Assembly (NCBI RefSeq): GCF_019393635.1
Contig: NC_057861.1
Coordinates: forward strand, 742,874,732-742,938,731
Length of the DNA stretch: 64,000 nucleotides
Direction of reading: 5' to 3'
From: Dromiciops gliroides
Lineage: Eukaryota; Chordata; Mammalia; Microbiotheria; Microbiotheriidae
Below, piece after piece: positions 58,701 through 64,000 of the stretch. Each line of letters opens with the position of its first letter. Within the stretch, counting starts at the first letter, position 1. The position numbers and the translations under genes are program-made. The notes beneath the pieces were generated by a model, which saw only the letters and a program-made list of their open reading frames with translations, did no database searches and had not been told where the DNA came from.

Positions 58701-61700
58701 GTTGAGAGTACTGCATGACAGGAACTCAGCTGGCAAGAAGGGAAAACCCAGGTCATATAAATTTAGAAATACAAATCTACACATTTAACTTGTTCTGTCA
58801 AAGTATTTACCTCATCAATCACTTTTGAAAACTGCTGCAAAGTAGAGCTCATTACTTCATCATCACCCCCTAGTGGAAAACGCTGTGAAATTGAAAAAGA
58901 AATCAGCTCATAAACTCTCATTTCTCCTGAAACATGTAAACATCCATTCTCAAGACACATTTTTTAAAACGATGCTGCTTTGTGTTATCAGTGTATTATA
59001 TTTTGTTTTATCCTAATACCTTCAGACATATCCAAGATAGAACTATTCTAATATCTTGTCATAGCATGGAGTTGACCCTGTACTCTCAAAGGCAATGCTA
59101 GAAAGGGGCAAGCTCTGGTAGATCTTAAGCCCTCCTGGAAAGGTTTCAAGTATGGGTTTAGCAATGAACTGTGTCTGATAATGAAGCACAGAAATCTGGC
59201 CAATGCACGATGCGTTTTTTAAAAATCATGAATACGGTGACACTGATCTTGCTTGGTGAAGGGAGCACTCACACCAATAAAATAACATCTGCCAAGGTAT
59301 TAAAGTCATTTCTGGTAACTACTTAAAATGTGAATGAACCTGAAAGAAAACTGCATTTAAAAAAAAAGTTACAATTTCTGTATTACTAAAAACCACTTGG
59401 TTTCTCTGGTCTTCAGCTTCCTTATTTCTAAGATGAAAGATGGGTCTCTTCAGGCTCTACCATTCTTTGACTGAAAGTCATCCGAGGATAATGGAAAGGT
59501 CCTAGACATAGTGCTGGGGACACCTGGGTTCCATCAAGTCTGGTCTTTACTTTCTGTGTTACAGTGGACAGGTTCCATATTTCTCTATCCCTAGACTTTC
59601 TCATCTGAAGGACAGGAACACTAATGCCTGGAATAACAGCTACTTAACAGGGTGATTATAAGCATAAAATGAGAAAACGTATATAGACACTGAAAATCTT
59701 GAGGTCCCATGTAAATATAAGTTGTTGTCATTCTAAGACCATCTGACATTTTAGTTAACATTTTATCTAAAATTTCCATGGAACTTCCTCTAGATTTGGG
59801 AAATAAAAAGGACTCCAGGTGAAACTTCTTTATTATATTATAAAAATATGACTGGTATATACTGTACCTGTTTCTCATATTCTTTTAGAAGCTTTGATGT
59901 CAGGTGTGTTGCTGCACTTAATTCATTCTATGGAAAAGAGAATGGTATTGACATTTTCAAAGAAATATAATGGTAATGATTAAAAAGAAAGACTCAAACA
60001 TGCAAAAGTTAAAGGTGAGGATTGTCAAACTACCTAGCAGCATGGTATACTGGAAAGGGCATTAAATTTGGAGTCAAAGGAATTTTGATTCTTCTACTTA
60101 ATACCTGTGCGAAGTCACTTAATTTCTCTAGGATTCAGGTTTTTGTTTTTCTTAGTAAAATGAAGATACTGTACCAAAGAGTCTCTGAAATTTTTTAAAT
60201 TCTGAGTCCTTTAGCATTATCACTTAATATTTGCCTTTAACTGTATGTCTTTGAAATTTTTCAGTAATTCTTTAAAAAGCCCTAATCTATATTATGCTTT
60301 CAGAACATTAGACTTATATCCAATAATACATGTGAAATATCAATTTTGATAGCAATCCTGGAATTTTAAATCAAGAGGAAAATATAAGAAGAAAAATAAG
60401 CAAATACCATAATAGTAATCTTTAAAAAGCAATAATATGAAAGAATAAGTCCAGAGATAAGGAAGGGGAAGGAGTGTTCCAGTTTCTAACACCAAAGAAA
60501 CTAGATCAGAAAATTAAGTTTGATTTGCAATTTAATAATAAATATATTACATGAGCATTACAGCCTGAACCTTTATATCTCATTAGGTAATAATAATAAT
60601 CTAAATTCATAGTCTTATTGTCCCCTTTTCATCCAAGTAAATAAACTCTAACACTCACTCTAACCTTAATCTAAATACTGGTTACTATACTGAAATGGAA
60701 TAAAGTATCATTCACTTCCTCTTCTCTCCCTGCTCCTAGAGTCACTAGTTTTGCAAACATACAATGTATATGACCAGTCTTCTTTACTCTATTAGCTCCT
60801 TCAGATAACATTTAGCTGACAGAGTCAACAACATTCCAAATGCAAAAGATATTGTTATACAGGCATACCCTGCCATCAATGTCAGTAACTAATATTATAA
60901 CTGTCCTCAAAAGGACAGCTTTCAATACTATTCTTAAGATATTATTTAAAAAGTCCCCATCCTAAAGTCTGAACTACTGTAACTACTTCCAAGACCAGCC
61001 CAAACTAGTGTCAATCCCCCCTCCCCCGAATTATTAAATATTCCAGAGATATATGGAGTACCACATGCAGGAAGTTCACTGATAAAAAGCCCTATTCACA
61101 AAAGAGAGGGATTAATTGCCTGCAACTAGCTACTTTTGGGGTACAAAAGGAAAAAAAAAAAACAAAAAAAACTTCTGAGCACAACTTTTTCAAGTTTCAA
61201 AGTCAGTGTTATGACGGTTGTCCTAGTCCTTCAGTTCTAATCTGTTACCTTCTTTCTACAGTAAGGCCTAGTACTTTCCCATTGTCTTGTCCATTTGAGG
61301 TAATGAATTTTTAAAAGAAACAATGTTCAAACTCATCTGAGAGTATTCATTTCAATTAGATCTAAACTAGATATTATTCAAGGACTTCTGAGGAGAGTTA
61401 TGGAATCAATTACTCTCTGCAATGTTGTTTCACTTAGTCATGTTTTTGTGGAGTCAATTAGGCAGGATACACCTGTACTTCAGAAAAAATAATTTAATCT
61501 TAATTACTGCATAATGCAATATATATGAGGTAATAGCTGCAATGTGGGATCAATAGTTTAAAATATTTGTAATAAGGCTAATCATTAACATTCACATTTA
61601 AGACTCTAGTTCTTTACCTGTGCATCATAAATTCGACGCATAGCTTGATATAACTGATTCATGTAATTGGAAATAGCTGCAGCATCTTCTTCAAATACAC

Positions 61701-61716
61701 CCAGCAGGGAACGTGT
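26909..61716 (-). CDS. APPL1: APPL1, BAR-PH-PTB endosomal adaptor (coding exons 2 to last, first exon outside window)
   Basis: APPL1 binds Rab5 on early signalling endosomes through its BAR and PH domains. Through its PTB domain it binds the adiponectin receptors, DCC and AKT. Twenty-one exons on the minus strand give 691 residues. Adding the 18-residue first coding exon known from human makes 709, the human length. Using that numbering, BAR lies at about 20-230 (exons 2-9), PH at about 277-375 (exons 10-13), a Ser/Pro-rich linker at about 384-492, PTB at about 496-656 (exons 17-21) and a charged helical stretch at about 630-675. All 20 internal introns are GT-AG with matching phases, and no frame damage is seen. 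Most residues agree with the human sequence as I remember it. The promoter and exon 1 (expected start MPGIDKLP) lie past 64000. APPL1 converges on ASB14. Confidence 0.97.
27385..27450 (+). mobile_element. L2-like 3' tail
   Basis: agcacagcacctagcacata followed by taataaatgcttgttgatt. Confidence 0.6.
27816..27967 (-). mobile_element. Mar1/WSINE1-type SINE, inverted, with perfect TSD
   Basis: The 15-base duplication ACACATTGACTTTGA lies at 27801-27815 and 27968-27982. It is in APPL1 intron 21, sense to APPL1. Confidence 0.92.
28041..28130 (-). CDS. APPL1: APPL1 coding exon 21 (charged helix)
   Basis: Thirty codons, DRRASEKQKEIERVKEKQQK then ELNKQKQIEK, a highly charged predicted coiled coil. 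The preceding intron (28131-33251) holds a LINE mosaic. Acceptor cttcag, donor gtatcc. Confidence 0.95.
28330..30745 (+). mobile_element. LINE fragment, L1 ORF1-like or HAL1-like
   Basis: Purine-rich plus-strand sequence with an ORF1-like character, ending in agtaaacagagctgggaaaa and the 3' UTR-like text at 30420-30700. A HAL1-type (ORF1-only) LINE would fit. No intact reading frame. A SINE interrupts it at 29238-29392. Confidence 0.45.
29238..29392 (+). mobile_element. Mar1/WSINE1-type SINE with perfect TSD
   Basis: Flanked by AATCACTGAACTA at 29225-29237 and 29393-29405. It has an unusual C-run before the A tail. Confidence 0.92.
31349..31514 (-). mobile_element. Mar1/WSINE1-type SINE, inverted, inside L1
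   Basis: The 17-base duplication TAAAGGCCTTATTTCTC lies at 31332-31348 and 31515-31531. Confidence 0.94.
31961..32116 (-). mobile_element. Mar1/WSINE1-type SINE, inverted, inside L1
   Basis: The 16-base duplication AAAAGAACCCATTTGT lies at 31945-31960 and 32117-32132. Confidence 0.94.
33252..33302 (-). CDS. APPL1: APPL1 coding exon 20 (PTB C-terminal helix)
   Basis: Seventeen codons, ICDSVGLAKQIALHAEL, the last PTB helix. Acceptor ttttag, donor gtaaga. Confidence 0.94.
33480..33540 (-). mobile_element. Mar1-type SINE fragment, inverted
   Basis: gaggccaaatttgaactcag to ctagctgccc. Confidence 0.75.
33790..33905. mobile_element. Possible RTE-related SINE/LINE 3' end
   Basis: gtgatgtcattctggtcctc followed by acgaaggacaacaaccaac, a 3' end I associate with marsupial RTE-mobilised repeats. 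Weak assignment. Confidence 0.35.
34121..34267 (-). CDS. APPL1: APPL1 coding exon 19 (PTB)
   Basis: Forty-nine codons, FPLPNVVLYATHQESKRLFG through YIFESNNEGEK. The donor is gtactt. A (GACA)n microsatellite forms most of the pyrimidine tract of its acceptor. Confidence 0.95.
34276..34300. repeat. (GACA)n microsatellite at APPL1 exon 19 acceptor
   Basis: Six tandem units. On the APPL1 strand they read (TGTC)n and form the pyrimidine tract just before ttcacag. Confidence 0.92.
35005..35041 (-). CDS. APPL1: APPL1 coding exon 18 (PTB micro-exon)
   Basis: A 37-base exon encoding LIDPQTQVTRLR. The intron before it is only 85 bases. Acceptor ttttag, donor gtaagt. Confidence 0.93.
35127..35301 (-). 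CDS. APPL1: APPL1 coding exon 17 (PTB)
   Basis: The 175 bases encode SILHQLFIVRFLGSMEVKSD through TESHLLVTCDCL, the start of the PTB domain. Acceptor ctttag, donor gtaagt. Confidence 0.96.
35660..35935. mobile_element. hAT-like fragment and inverted MIR
   Basis: Bases 35670-35790 share interior sequence with the element at 22530 (catagatcatgttaatttgtgg). Bases 35800-35935 are a diverged inverted MIR. Confidence 0.45.
36175..36415 (+). mobile_element. MIR
   Basis: gaccagtggatagaaggctg, tacctacctcatagggttga and actttaaagggctatagag. Confidence 0.75.
36629..36681 (-). CDS. APPL1: APPL1 coding exon 16
   Basis: Fifty-three bases encode RTNPFGESGGRSKTETE, including an NPF tripeptide of the kind bound by EH domains. 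Acceptor ttctag, donor gtaaaa. Confidence 0.94.
37395..37610 (+). mobile_element. MIR
   Basis: gccaggaagacttgacttca, aaatggggataataatagta and gaggatcaaatgagatgtct, then gtaaagtgctttgcaaatct. Confidence 0.85.
38611..38793 (-). CDS. APPL1: APPL1 coding exon 15 (Ser/Pro-rich linker)
   Basis: The 183 bases encode QTRPPTARTSSSGSLGSESA through PGQAKNSGQGG. The junction with exon 14 reads RPTPQTRPP, one residue shorter than the human RPAAGQSRPP as I remember it. Acceptor ttttag, donor gtaggt. Confidence 0.95.
39490..39581 (-). CDS. APPL1: APPL1 coding exon 14 (linker)
   Basis: Ninety-two bases encode EIAARVNQSALEAVTPSPSF and QQRHESLRPT, plus two bases of a proline codon. Acceptor tacag, donor gtaagt. 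The RHES serine context used for phosphorylation in eutherian APPL1 is kept. Confidence 0.95.
39955..40235. mobile_element. Inverted MIR and L2-like tail
   Basis: Bases 39955-40078 are an inverted MIR (gagattaagtgactttgcag, ctctacccactgtgcaagc). Bases 40160-40235 are an L2-like tail. Confidence 0.55.
40374..40430 (-). CDS. APPL1: APPL1 coding exon 13 (PH C-terminal helix)
   Basis: Nineteen codons, WICTINNISKQIYLSENPE, starting with the invariant PH tryptophan. Acceptor tttcag, donor gtaata. Confidence 0.95.
40830..41745. mobile_element. Inverted MIR, L2 LINE 3' end, then MIR
   Basis: Bases 40840-40945 are an inverted MIR. Bases 41025-41440 are an L2 3' end (cttcaaactcttccttcctt, ccaaggaagttttccttga). 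Bases 41480-41745 are a forward MIR (aggatcaaatgaaataat). Confidence 0.65.
41885..42095 (-). mobile_element. MIR, inverted
   Basis: ccttagaagtgaccgagtcc, cacagataaggaaagcagg and gatttgtccagggccatag. Confidence 0.65.
43065..43107 (-). CDS. APPL1: APPL1 coding exon 12 (PH)
   Basis: Forty-three bases encode SSILQAESKKDYEE, leading into the final PH helix. Acceptor tttcag, donor gtaaat. An exon-like segment with a similar peptide lies in the preceding intron at 44051-44109. Confidence 0.94.
43422..43577 (-). mobile_element. Mar1/WSINE1-type SINE, inverted
   Basis: Complete copy. The flanks gccccaggagattttct and gccccaggggactttct are an aged target duplication with two differences. Confidence 0.9.
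44051..44109 (-). other. Exon-shaped segment in APPL1 intron 11
   Basis: On the minus strand a strong pyrimidine tract (tttccttcttgtag) precedes 59 bases that end at GAT|GTGAGT. In one frame it reads TPFVLPASKGSNQQW, similar in shape to the PH-domain exon 12 peptide SSILQAESKKDYEE followed by W. In the frame set by exon 11 it meets a stop after three codons, and 59 is not a multiple of three, so inclusion would truncate APPL1. It may be a poison exon or a chance arrangement. Confidence 0.3.
44650..44818 (-). mobile_element. Mar1/WSINE1-type SINE, inverted, with perfect TSD
   Basis: CATACATTGATCTT flanks it at 44636-44649 and 44819-44832. Confidence 0.92.
44841..44965. repeat. (TA)n microsatellite joined to a SINE fragment
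   Basis: Bases 44841-44878 are a TA tract. They are followed by a G-rich piece and an inverted SINE fragment (44896-44965, gcaatgagggttaagtgact to gtctgaggtc). Confidence 0.85.
45077..45265 (-). CDS. APPL1: APPL1 coding exon 11 (PH core)
   Basis: The 189 bases encode KTGLVSSTWDRQFYFTQGGN through RRYCFQITSFDGK, most of the PH domain. The acceptor gattag is followed by a T completing the split codon. Donor gtaagt. Confidence 0.96.
45990..46145 (-). mobile_element. MIR, inverted
   Basis: gttaaaggacttgtccaggg, tcacatggccagg and ctctctattccaccattctg. Confidence 0.75.
46275..46690 (+). mobile_element. L2-like tail and MIR
   Basis: Bases 46285-46350 are an L2-like tail. Bases 46430-46690 are a MIR (cctgcctcaaacacttccta, gaggataaaatgagatag). 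Confidence 0.65.
46962..47120 (-). CDS. APPL1: APPL1 coding exon 10 (BAR-PH junction)
   Basis: The 159 bases encode VRREMDCEVETMQQTIEDLE through LTRKAGYLNAR, the BAR-PH linker and first PH strand. Acceptor tgttag, donor gtaaga. The preceding intron is about 5.9 kb and filled with LINE and SINE remains. Confidence 0.95.
47213..47455 (+). mobile_element. Long MIR-related marsupial SINE
   Basis: gggcagctaggtgacagtgg, gctggagaaggaaatgacaa, tttttgccaagaaaacctca and tggggtcatgaagagttgga. Lies about 90 bases upstream of APPL1 exon 10, in its intron. Confidence 0.85.
47460..48700. other. APPL1 intron 9, unassigned part
   Basis: AT-rich sequence. A segment at about 47985-48140 is vaguely repeat-like. 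I cannot support any gene or named element. Confidence 0.4.
48701..48861 (+). mobile_element. Mar1/WSINE1-type SINE with perfect TSD
   Basis: AAGATGGCTGGAT flanks it at 48688-48700 and 48862-48874. Confidence 0.92.
49150..49770 (+). mobile_element. L1 LINE 3' end, 5'-truncated
   Basis: Starts in the ORF2 C-terminal region (tttgatccagcaataccac; the peptide MEYYCAIRNEK is readable) and continues through the 3' UTR (gcctcagggaggggggagg) to an A-rich end. A second copy of the L1 type seen at 32,150-32,700. Confidence 0.82.
49784..49926 (+). mobile_element. Mar1/WSINE1-type SINE at L1 tail
   Basis: AAAAAGCATGCTG at 49771-49783 and about 49927-49939. It inserted at the L1 A-rich end. Confidence 0.92.
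50760..51690 (+). mobile_element. CR1/L3-type LINE 3' region
   Basis: One frame at 50,920-51,040 reads FTDDIKLGGE and then MKFYKQKWKALHLG, typical of the reverse-transcriptase thumb of CR1-clade LINEs. The 3' end (gaagctcttcaagcagaggt, tggactagacagctactgag) matches the fragment at 7800. Old and broken. Confidence 0.65.
51730..52400 (+). mobile_element. L1 ORF2-derived fragment
   Basis: gaattagataaactgataac, ggctgtaccagacttcaaaa and gtccatttgtacaaaaacat are in L1 ORF2 order. Heavily decayed. Confidence 0.6.
52505..52773. repeat. MIR and (TG/TA)n microsatellite
   Basis: Bases 52505-52705 are a forward MIR. Bases 52712-52773 are alternating TG and TA units. Confidence 0.7.
53011..53093 (-). 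CDS. APPL1: APPL1 coding exon 9 (end of BAR)
   Basis: Eighty-three bases encode ISFFKMGSENLSEQLEEFLA and NIGTSVQ. Acceptor ccttag, donor gtaagt. Ends in phase 2 and completes an asparagine with exon 10. Confidence 0.95.
53703..53850 (+). mobile_element. Mar1/WSINE1-type SINE
   Basis: gggcagctaggtggtgaggt to a long A tail grading into GAAA units. A MIR remnant precedes it at 53470-53600. Confidence 0.9.
54274..54420 (-). CDS. APPL1: APPL1 coding exon 8 (BAR)
   Basis: Forty-nine codons, VKYEVTEDVYTSRKKQHQTM through LEPLLGYMQAQ, with acceptor cataag and donor gtaact. Phase 0 on both sides. One of the most conserved BAR segments. Confidence 0.96.
54545..54960. mobile_element. Cluster of SINE, dispersed-repeat and inverted MIR pieces
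   Basis: Bases 54545-54645 are the right end of the long SINE type. Bases 54645-54715 are a dispersed-repeat copy. Bases 54785-54960 are an inverted MIR (cccattttacagatggggct). Confidence 0.65.
55640..55960 (+). mobile_element. Two MIR copies in tandem
   Basis: A MIR left part (55640-55735) is followed by a longer copy (55738-55960: cctgggttctaatcctacct, ctcagcttccccatttaaaa). Confidence 0.75.
56125..56290 (+). repeat. Old dispersed repeat copy
   Basis: catctatcaagtgcttactg, ccactaagtgctgggcacac and cctctcaaggggctctcag. Confidence 0.6.
56728..56786 (-). CDS. APPL1: APPL1 coding exon 7 (BAR)
   Basis: Fifty-nine bases encode HDAAINRYSRLSKKRENDK. The acceptor is ttccag after a T-rich tract and the donor is gtttgt. 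Confidence 0.95.
57324..57365 (-). CDS. APPL1: APPL1 coding exon 6 (BAR)
   Basis: Forty-two bases encode ILTLKEVFQIASN plus split codons at both ends. Acceptor tccttag, donor gtaagc. Confidence 0.94.
57832..57978 (+). mobile_element. Mar1/WSINE1-type SINE
   Basis: gggggcagctaggtggtgca to an A tail. aaaaagtgag flanks both sides. Confidence 0.9.
58340..58490 (+). mobile_element. Mar1/WSINE1-type SINE
   Basis: gggcagctaggtggcaaagt to a CAAAA-rich tail. aaaaataacagcaa flanks both sides. It lies about 150 bases from APPL1 exon 5. Confidence 0.9.
58642..58729 (-). CDS. APPL1: APPL1 coding exon 5 (BAR)
   Basis: Eighty-eight bases encode LSSCHAVLSTQLADAMMFPI and then SQFKERDLK, with acceptor tgccag and donor gtatgg. 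Ends in phase 1. Confidence 0.95.
58811..58882 (-). CDS. APPL1: APPL1 coding exon 4 (BAR)
   Basis: Seventy-two bases encode RFPLGGDDEVMSSTLQQFSK followed by VIDE, with acceptor ttcacag and donor gtaaat. The intron to exon 5 is only 81 bases. Confidence 0.95.
59460..60180 (+). mobile_element. MIR remnants around APPL1 exon 3
   Basis: Bases 59480-59730 and 60035-60180 carry diverged MIR halves (gcatggtatactggaaaggg, aagtcacttaatttctct). Exon 3 lies between them. Confidence 0.55.
59868..59927 (-). CDS. APPL1: APPL1 coding exon 3 (BAR)
   Basis: Sixty bases encode NELSAATHLTSKLLKEYEKQ between catag and gtacag. Phase 0 on both sides. BAR helix. Confidence 0.95.
60181..61617. other. APPL1 intron 2, unassigned AT-rich part
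   Basis: No recognised gene or recent repeat. Anything in it is too diverged for me to name. Confidence 0.5.
61618..61716 (-). CDS. APPL1: APPL1 coding exon 2 (BAR)
   Basis: Minus-strand acceptor atacag and donor gtaaag flank 33 codons, TRSLLGVFEEDAAAISNYMN onward to IYDAQ. It forms the start of the BAR domain. This is the most 5' APPL1 exon in the window. Confidence 0.95.
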
Positions 61717-62584
61717 CTGTATTAAATAAAGATAAATAGTTTATATTTATTAAAAGGTAGAAAGAAGTCATTTAAATTTCAAATAGGGGTTTAAAACTCA
61801 GAGCTCTAAATATGGAAACCTCAGTAATTCCGAAATCAAATGCACATTCCTCTACATGTGGGTTCTGTGGCTAAAAAGTCGGTGCTTTTTGGTTCTCAGT
61901 TTCACTTCTTGAAAGTAGAAGTGTTTTCTAATTATGTCACAAAAACTAGACTGAGACATGATAATAAAATTTTAAAAATAATAAATTATATGGTTACAGG
62001 ATAACTAGGAAAATTAAAATAGTTTATCATTTAGAAGTATTACTTATGAAAAGCATAGAATACAATAATTCTTCTAGTTGAGCTTTATCATAGTGTGGAG
62101 GTGGCCCTAGGTTCTCAGAGACTATACCAACTGAACATAAACTCATGAAGTTTCAACCAAACTGGAAAGGTTGTGAGTAGGGACCTGGTAACTGCTTTAA
62201 TAACTACAAAATGAGCTTCTCTTAGCATGGAAAAACTCATTAACAGAAGGTTGGTCAAAAGGAAATTGTTTTGTCTACAACCAATCATTTAGAGCTGTGA
62301 GAGTGGGGTTACAAAATGCACTGGCTGGGGTTTGGGAGGGAGGACAGAATATCTACACAGGTTGTATTAGAGATCTTTCAAACTATAGTAATTATTATAC
62401 AATTATTTTGGGGTATTCCTGGATAGCTTACCCTCCACAATATCCATGGGTCAGAGGCACTAATTATTTCTATACTTTCCTTCTAAACTATTATAAAAGT
62501 TCCTTTGAACCTGTCTTGACCTTTGCAGGCTAGTTTAGCACTACTTTGGCTTTTTCCATTAGAAAGATTAAAAACTTGAGGTAG

Positions 62585-62741
62585 GGGGCAGCTGGGTGGT
62601 GCAGTGGATAGAGCACCAGCCCTGAAGTCAGGAGTACCTGAGTTTAAATCCGGTCTCAGACACTTAACACTTACTAGCTGTGTCAGCCTGGGTAAGTCAC
62701 TTAACCCCAATTGCCTCACTAAAAAAAAACCCAAAAAACAC
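62585..62741 (+). mobile_element. Mar1/WSINE1-type SINE with perfect TSD
   Basis: The 15-base AAAAACTTGAGGTAG flanks it at 62570-62584 and 62742-62756. Confidence 0.93.
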
Positions 62742-63082
62742 AAAAACTTGAGGTAGGTCCTATGATATCATTCAAATAATAATTACATATTTGAACACTT
62801 AAATGACCTATCTGTGAAATGCTCCCTTTTTTAATGAAAAATTTAAAATATGGACTTTTTTGTTTAAAATTATAAATTACCTTAAAAATTTACTTCTCAG
62901 TGAATTACTCTGATTTGTGATGAAGGGCAAAGTCTATACGTAAATTTTATTATGTTTTGCAACAGTAGGCTGGTTTCTAGCAACTTATACCACAAGCAGA
63001 ATAGTTTCTCTAGTTAAGCTACAGTCATGCAATTTAACAGGCTGTAGAACTGTTTAATATCATGGGCTTAGCTTGTGATAAA

Positions 63083-63121
63083 AAAACAAAACAAAACAAA
63101 ACAAAACCAAACCAAACCAAA
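63083..63121. repeat. (AAAAC)n to (CCAAA)n simple repeat
   Basis: Four to five units of each pentamer in succession. Confidence 0.9.
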
Positions 63122-64000
63122 CCTCTCCCAAGTCTGAGCTTTCACAGGAGTTTGTGAAAAAAGTTTTTAGAATGCTAAAAATTAAAAATAAAAAAAACAA
63201 CAACATGTAAAACATCAGGCCCTTTTCCTATTAAGCACCTCACACAACAAATTTTGATCAATAGCAACTAATGAGAACATCATTATGAAGAAAACAGCTA
63301 AGAATAGTCAAATTATGTGCAATTCTTTAGGATTATTAAATCTTCAGCAGGAAGTATCCAAACAGCCACCAATCACAATTACTAGTACGTACATTAATTT
63401 TATAAAATTTAAACTAGACAATGGAAACATGTGAGAATTGTGAACATATTACAATGAACTTTTCCTGTATGATTAAGGAGTAATATGTTCTTGTTAATCA
63501 AATATTTAGTTGTTATTAACATTAATTTATTTAAAATCATAGACTGTAGTAAAATACCTACCACTAAGTTTATAGGTCAATATGACTATAACATACTTAA
63601 AGCATGGACTGGTAGTTCATGTTAAATAATCACACAGCTAAGAGTCAGAGGCAGCTCCTGAAGCCAAGTCTTTCTGACTCCCAGCCCAGTCAATCCACTA
63701 TTTAAGACTGTGTCTCCCTGAATTATAACAAACATAATTCAAACCTTTTGATGAGTTAGGCACTCCTTTAGGACCTCACCTCAGAGTCATGATTTTGAGT
63801 AATATTACTGCATTATAAATGTGCACAAATGTTGGATTAACAGATTTTTGGTCAGTATAAAGACATATAAATAAAAATTTCTTAAAGTTTAAGCACCGTT
63901 GAACCCCGTAGTAAAAATGCAGTTGAGGCTTCATTTGAAACATCAGTATTAAATCCTTACTAATAATCAAGCTAATACCTAGAGTATAGTGTCATTGGAG

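Larger units (their letters stand above)
61717..64000. other. APPL1: APPL1 intron 1 (partial)
   Basis: Runs to the window edge. It contains one SINE, an (AAAAC)n/(CCAAA)n tract at 63083-63121 and an inverted MIR piece at about 63640-63720. No CpG-rich promoter is seen, so exon 1 is outside. Confidence 0.7.

Overview
The window reads as nuclear DNA of a marsupial mammal. Short interspersed elements of the Mar1/WSINE1 type (a MIR-related, tRNA-headed SINE abundant in marsupials) occur about two dozen times in both orientations, many with perfect target-site duplications. They sit among old MIR, L2, CR1/L3, L1 and hAT-like debris. I cannot say from the sequence whether the species is American or Australian.

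Three protein-coding genes are present, in an order I know from other mammals (DNAH12 - ASB14 - APPL1). At about 0.7-1.2 kb on the + strand lies only the last coding exon of the axonemal dynein heavy chain DNAH12. From 0.94 to 8.3 kb there is intergenic sequence packed with repeats, including up to three LTR-like retroviral fossils. From 8.3 to 20.3 kb on the + strand is ASB14, nine coding exons for an ankyrin-repeat and SOCS-box protein that adapts substrates to a cullin-5 ubiquitin ligase. From 26.9 kb to beyond the right edge on the - strand is APPL1, the BAR-PH-PTB endosomal adaptor. Its last 21 coding exons (691 residues) are here and only the first coding exon is missing. ASB14 and APPL1 are convergent, and their 3' ends share a repeat-poor block at about 19.5-27.8 kb.

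I followed both genes exon by exon. Every APPL1 intron is GT-AG and every phase agrees. Adding the 18 residues of the missing first exon known from human gives 709, the human length. ASB14 totals 587 codons, again the human length as I recall it, but only if exon 2 ends in CAG followed by TTAAGT, a donor with T in place of the invariant G. This is the most notable observation. Either this allele or species has a damaged ASB14 splice site, or it uses a one-base-shifted GT paired with a cryptic in-frame acceptor in exon 3, or the base is an assembly error.

A second item worth checking is an exon-shaped 59-base segment in an APPL1 intron. It has a strong acceptor and donor, and one frame resembles the end of a PH domain. 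Including it would truncate APPL1. I found no CRISPR array, operon, plasmid or other prokaryote-type system; the rest is introns and transposable-element fossils.
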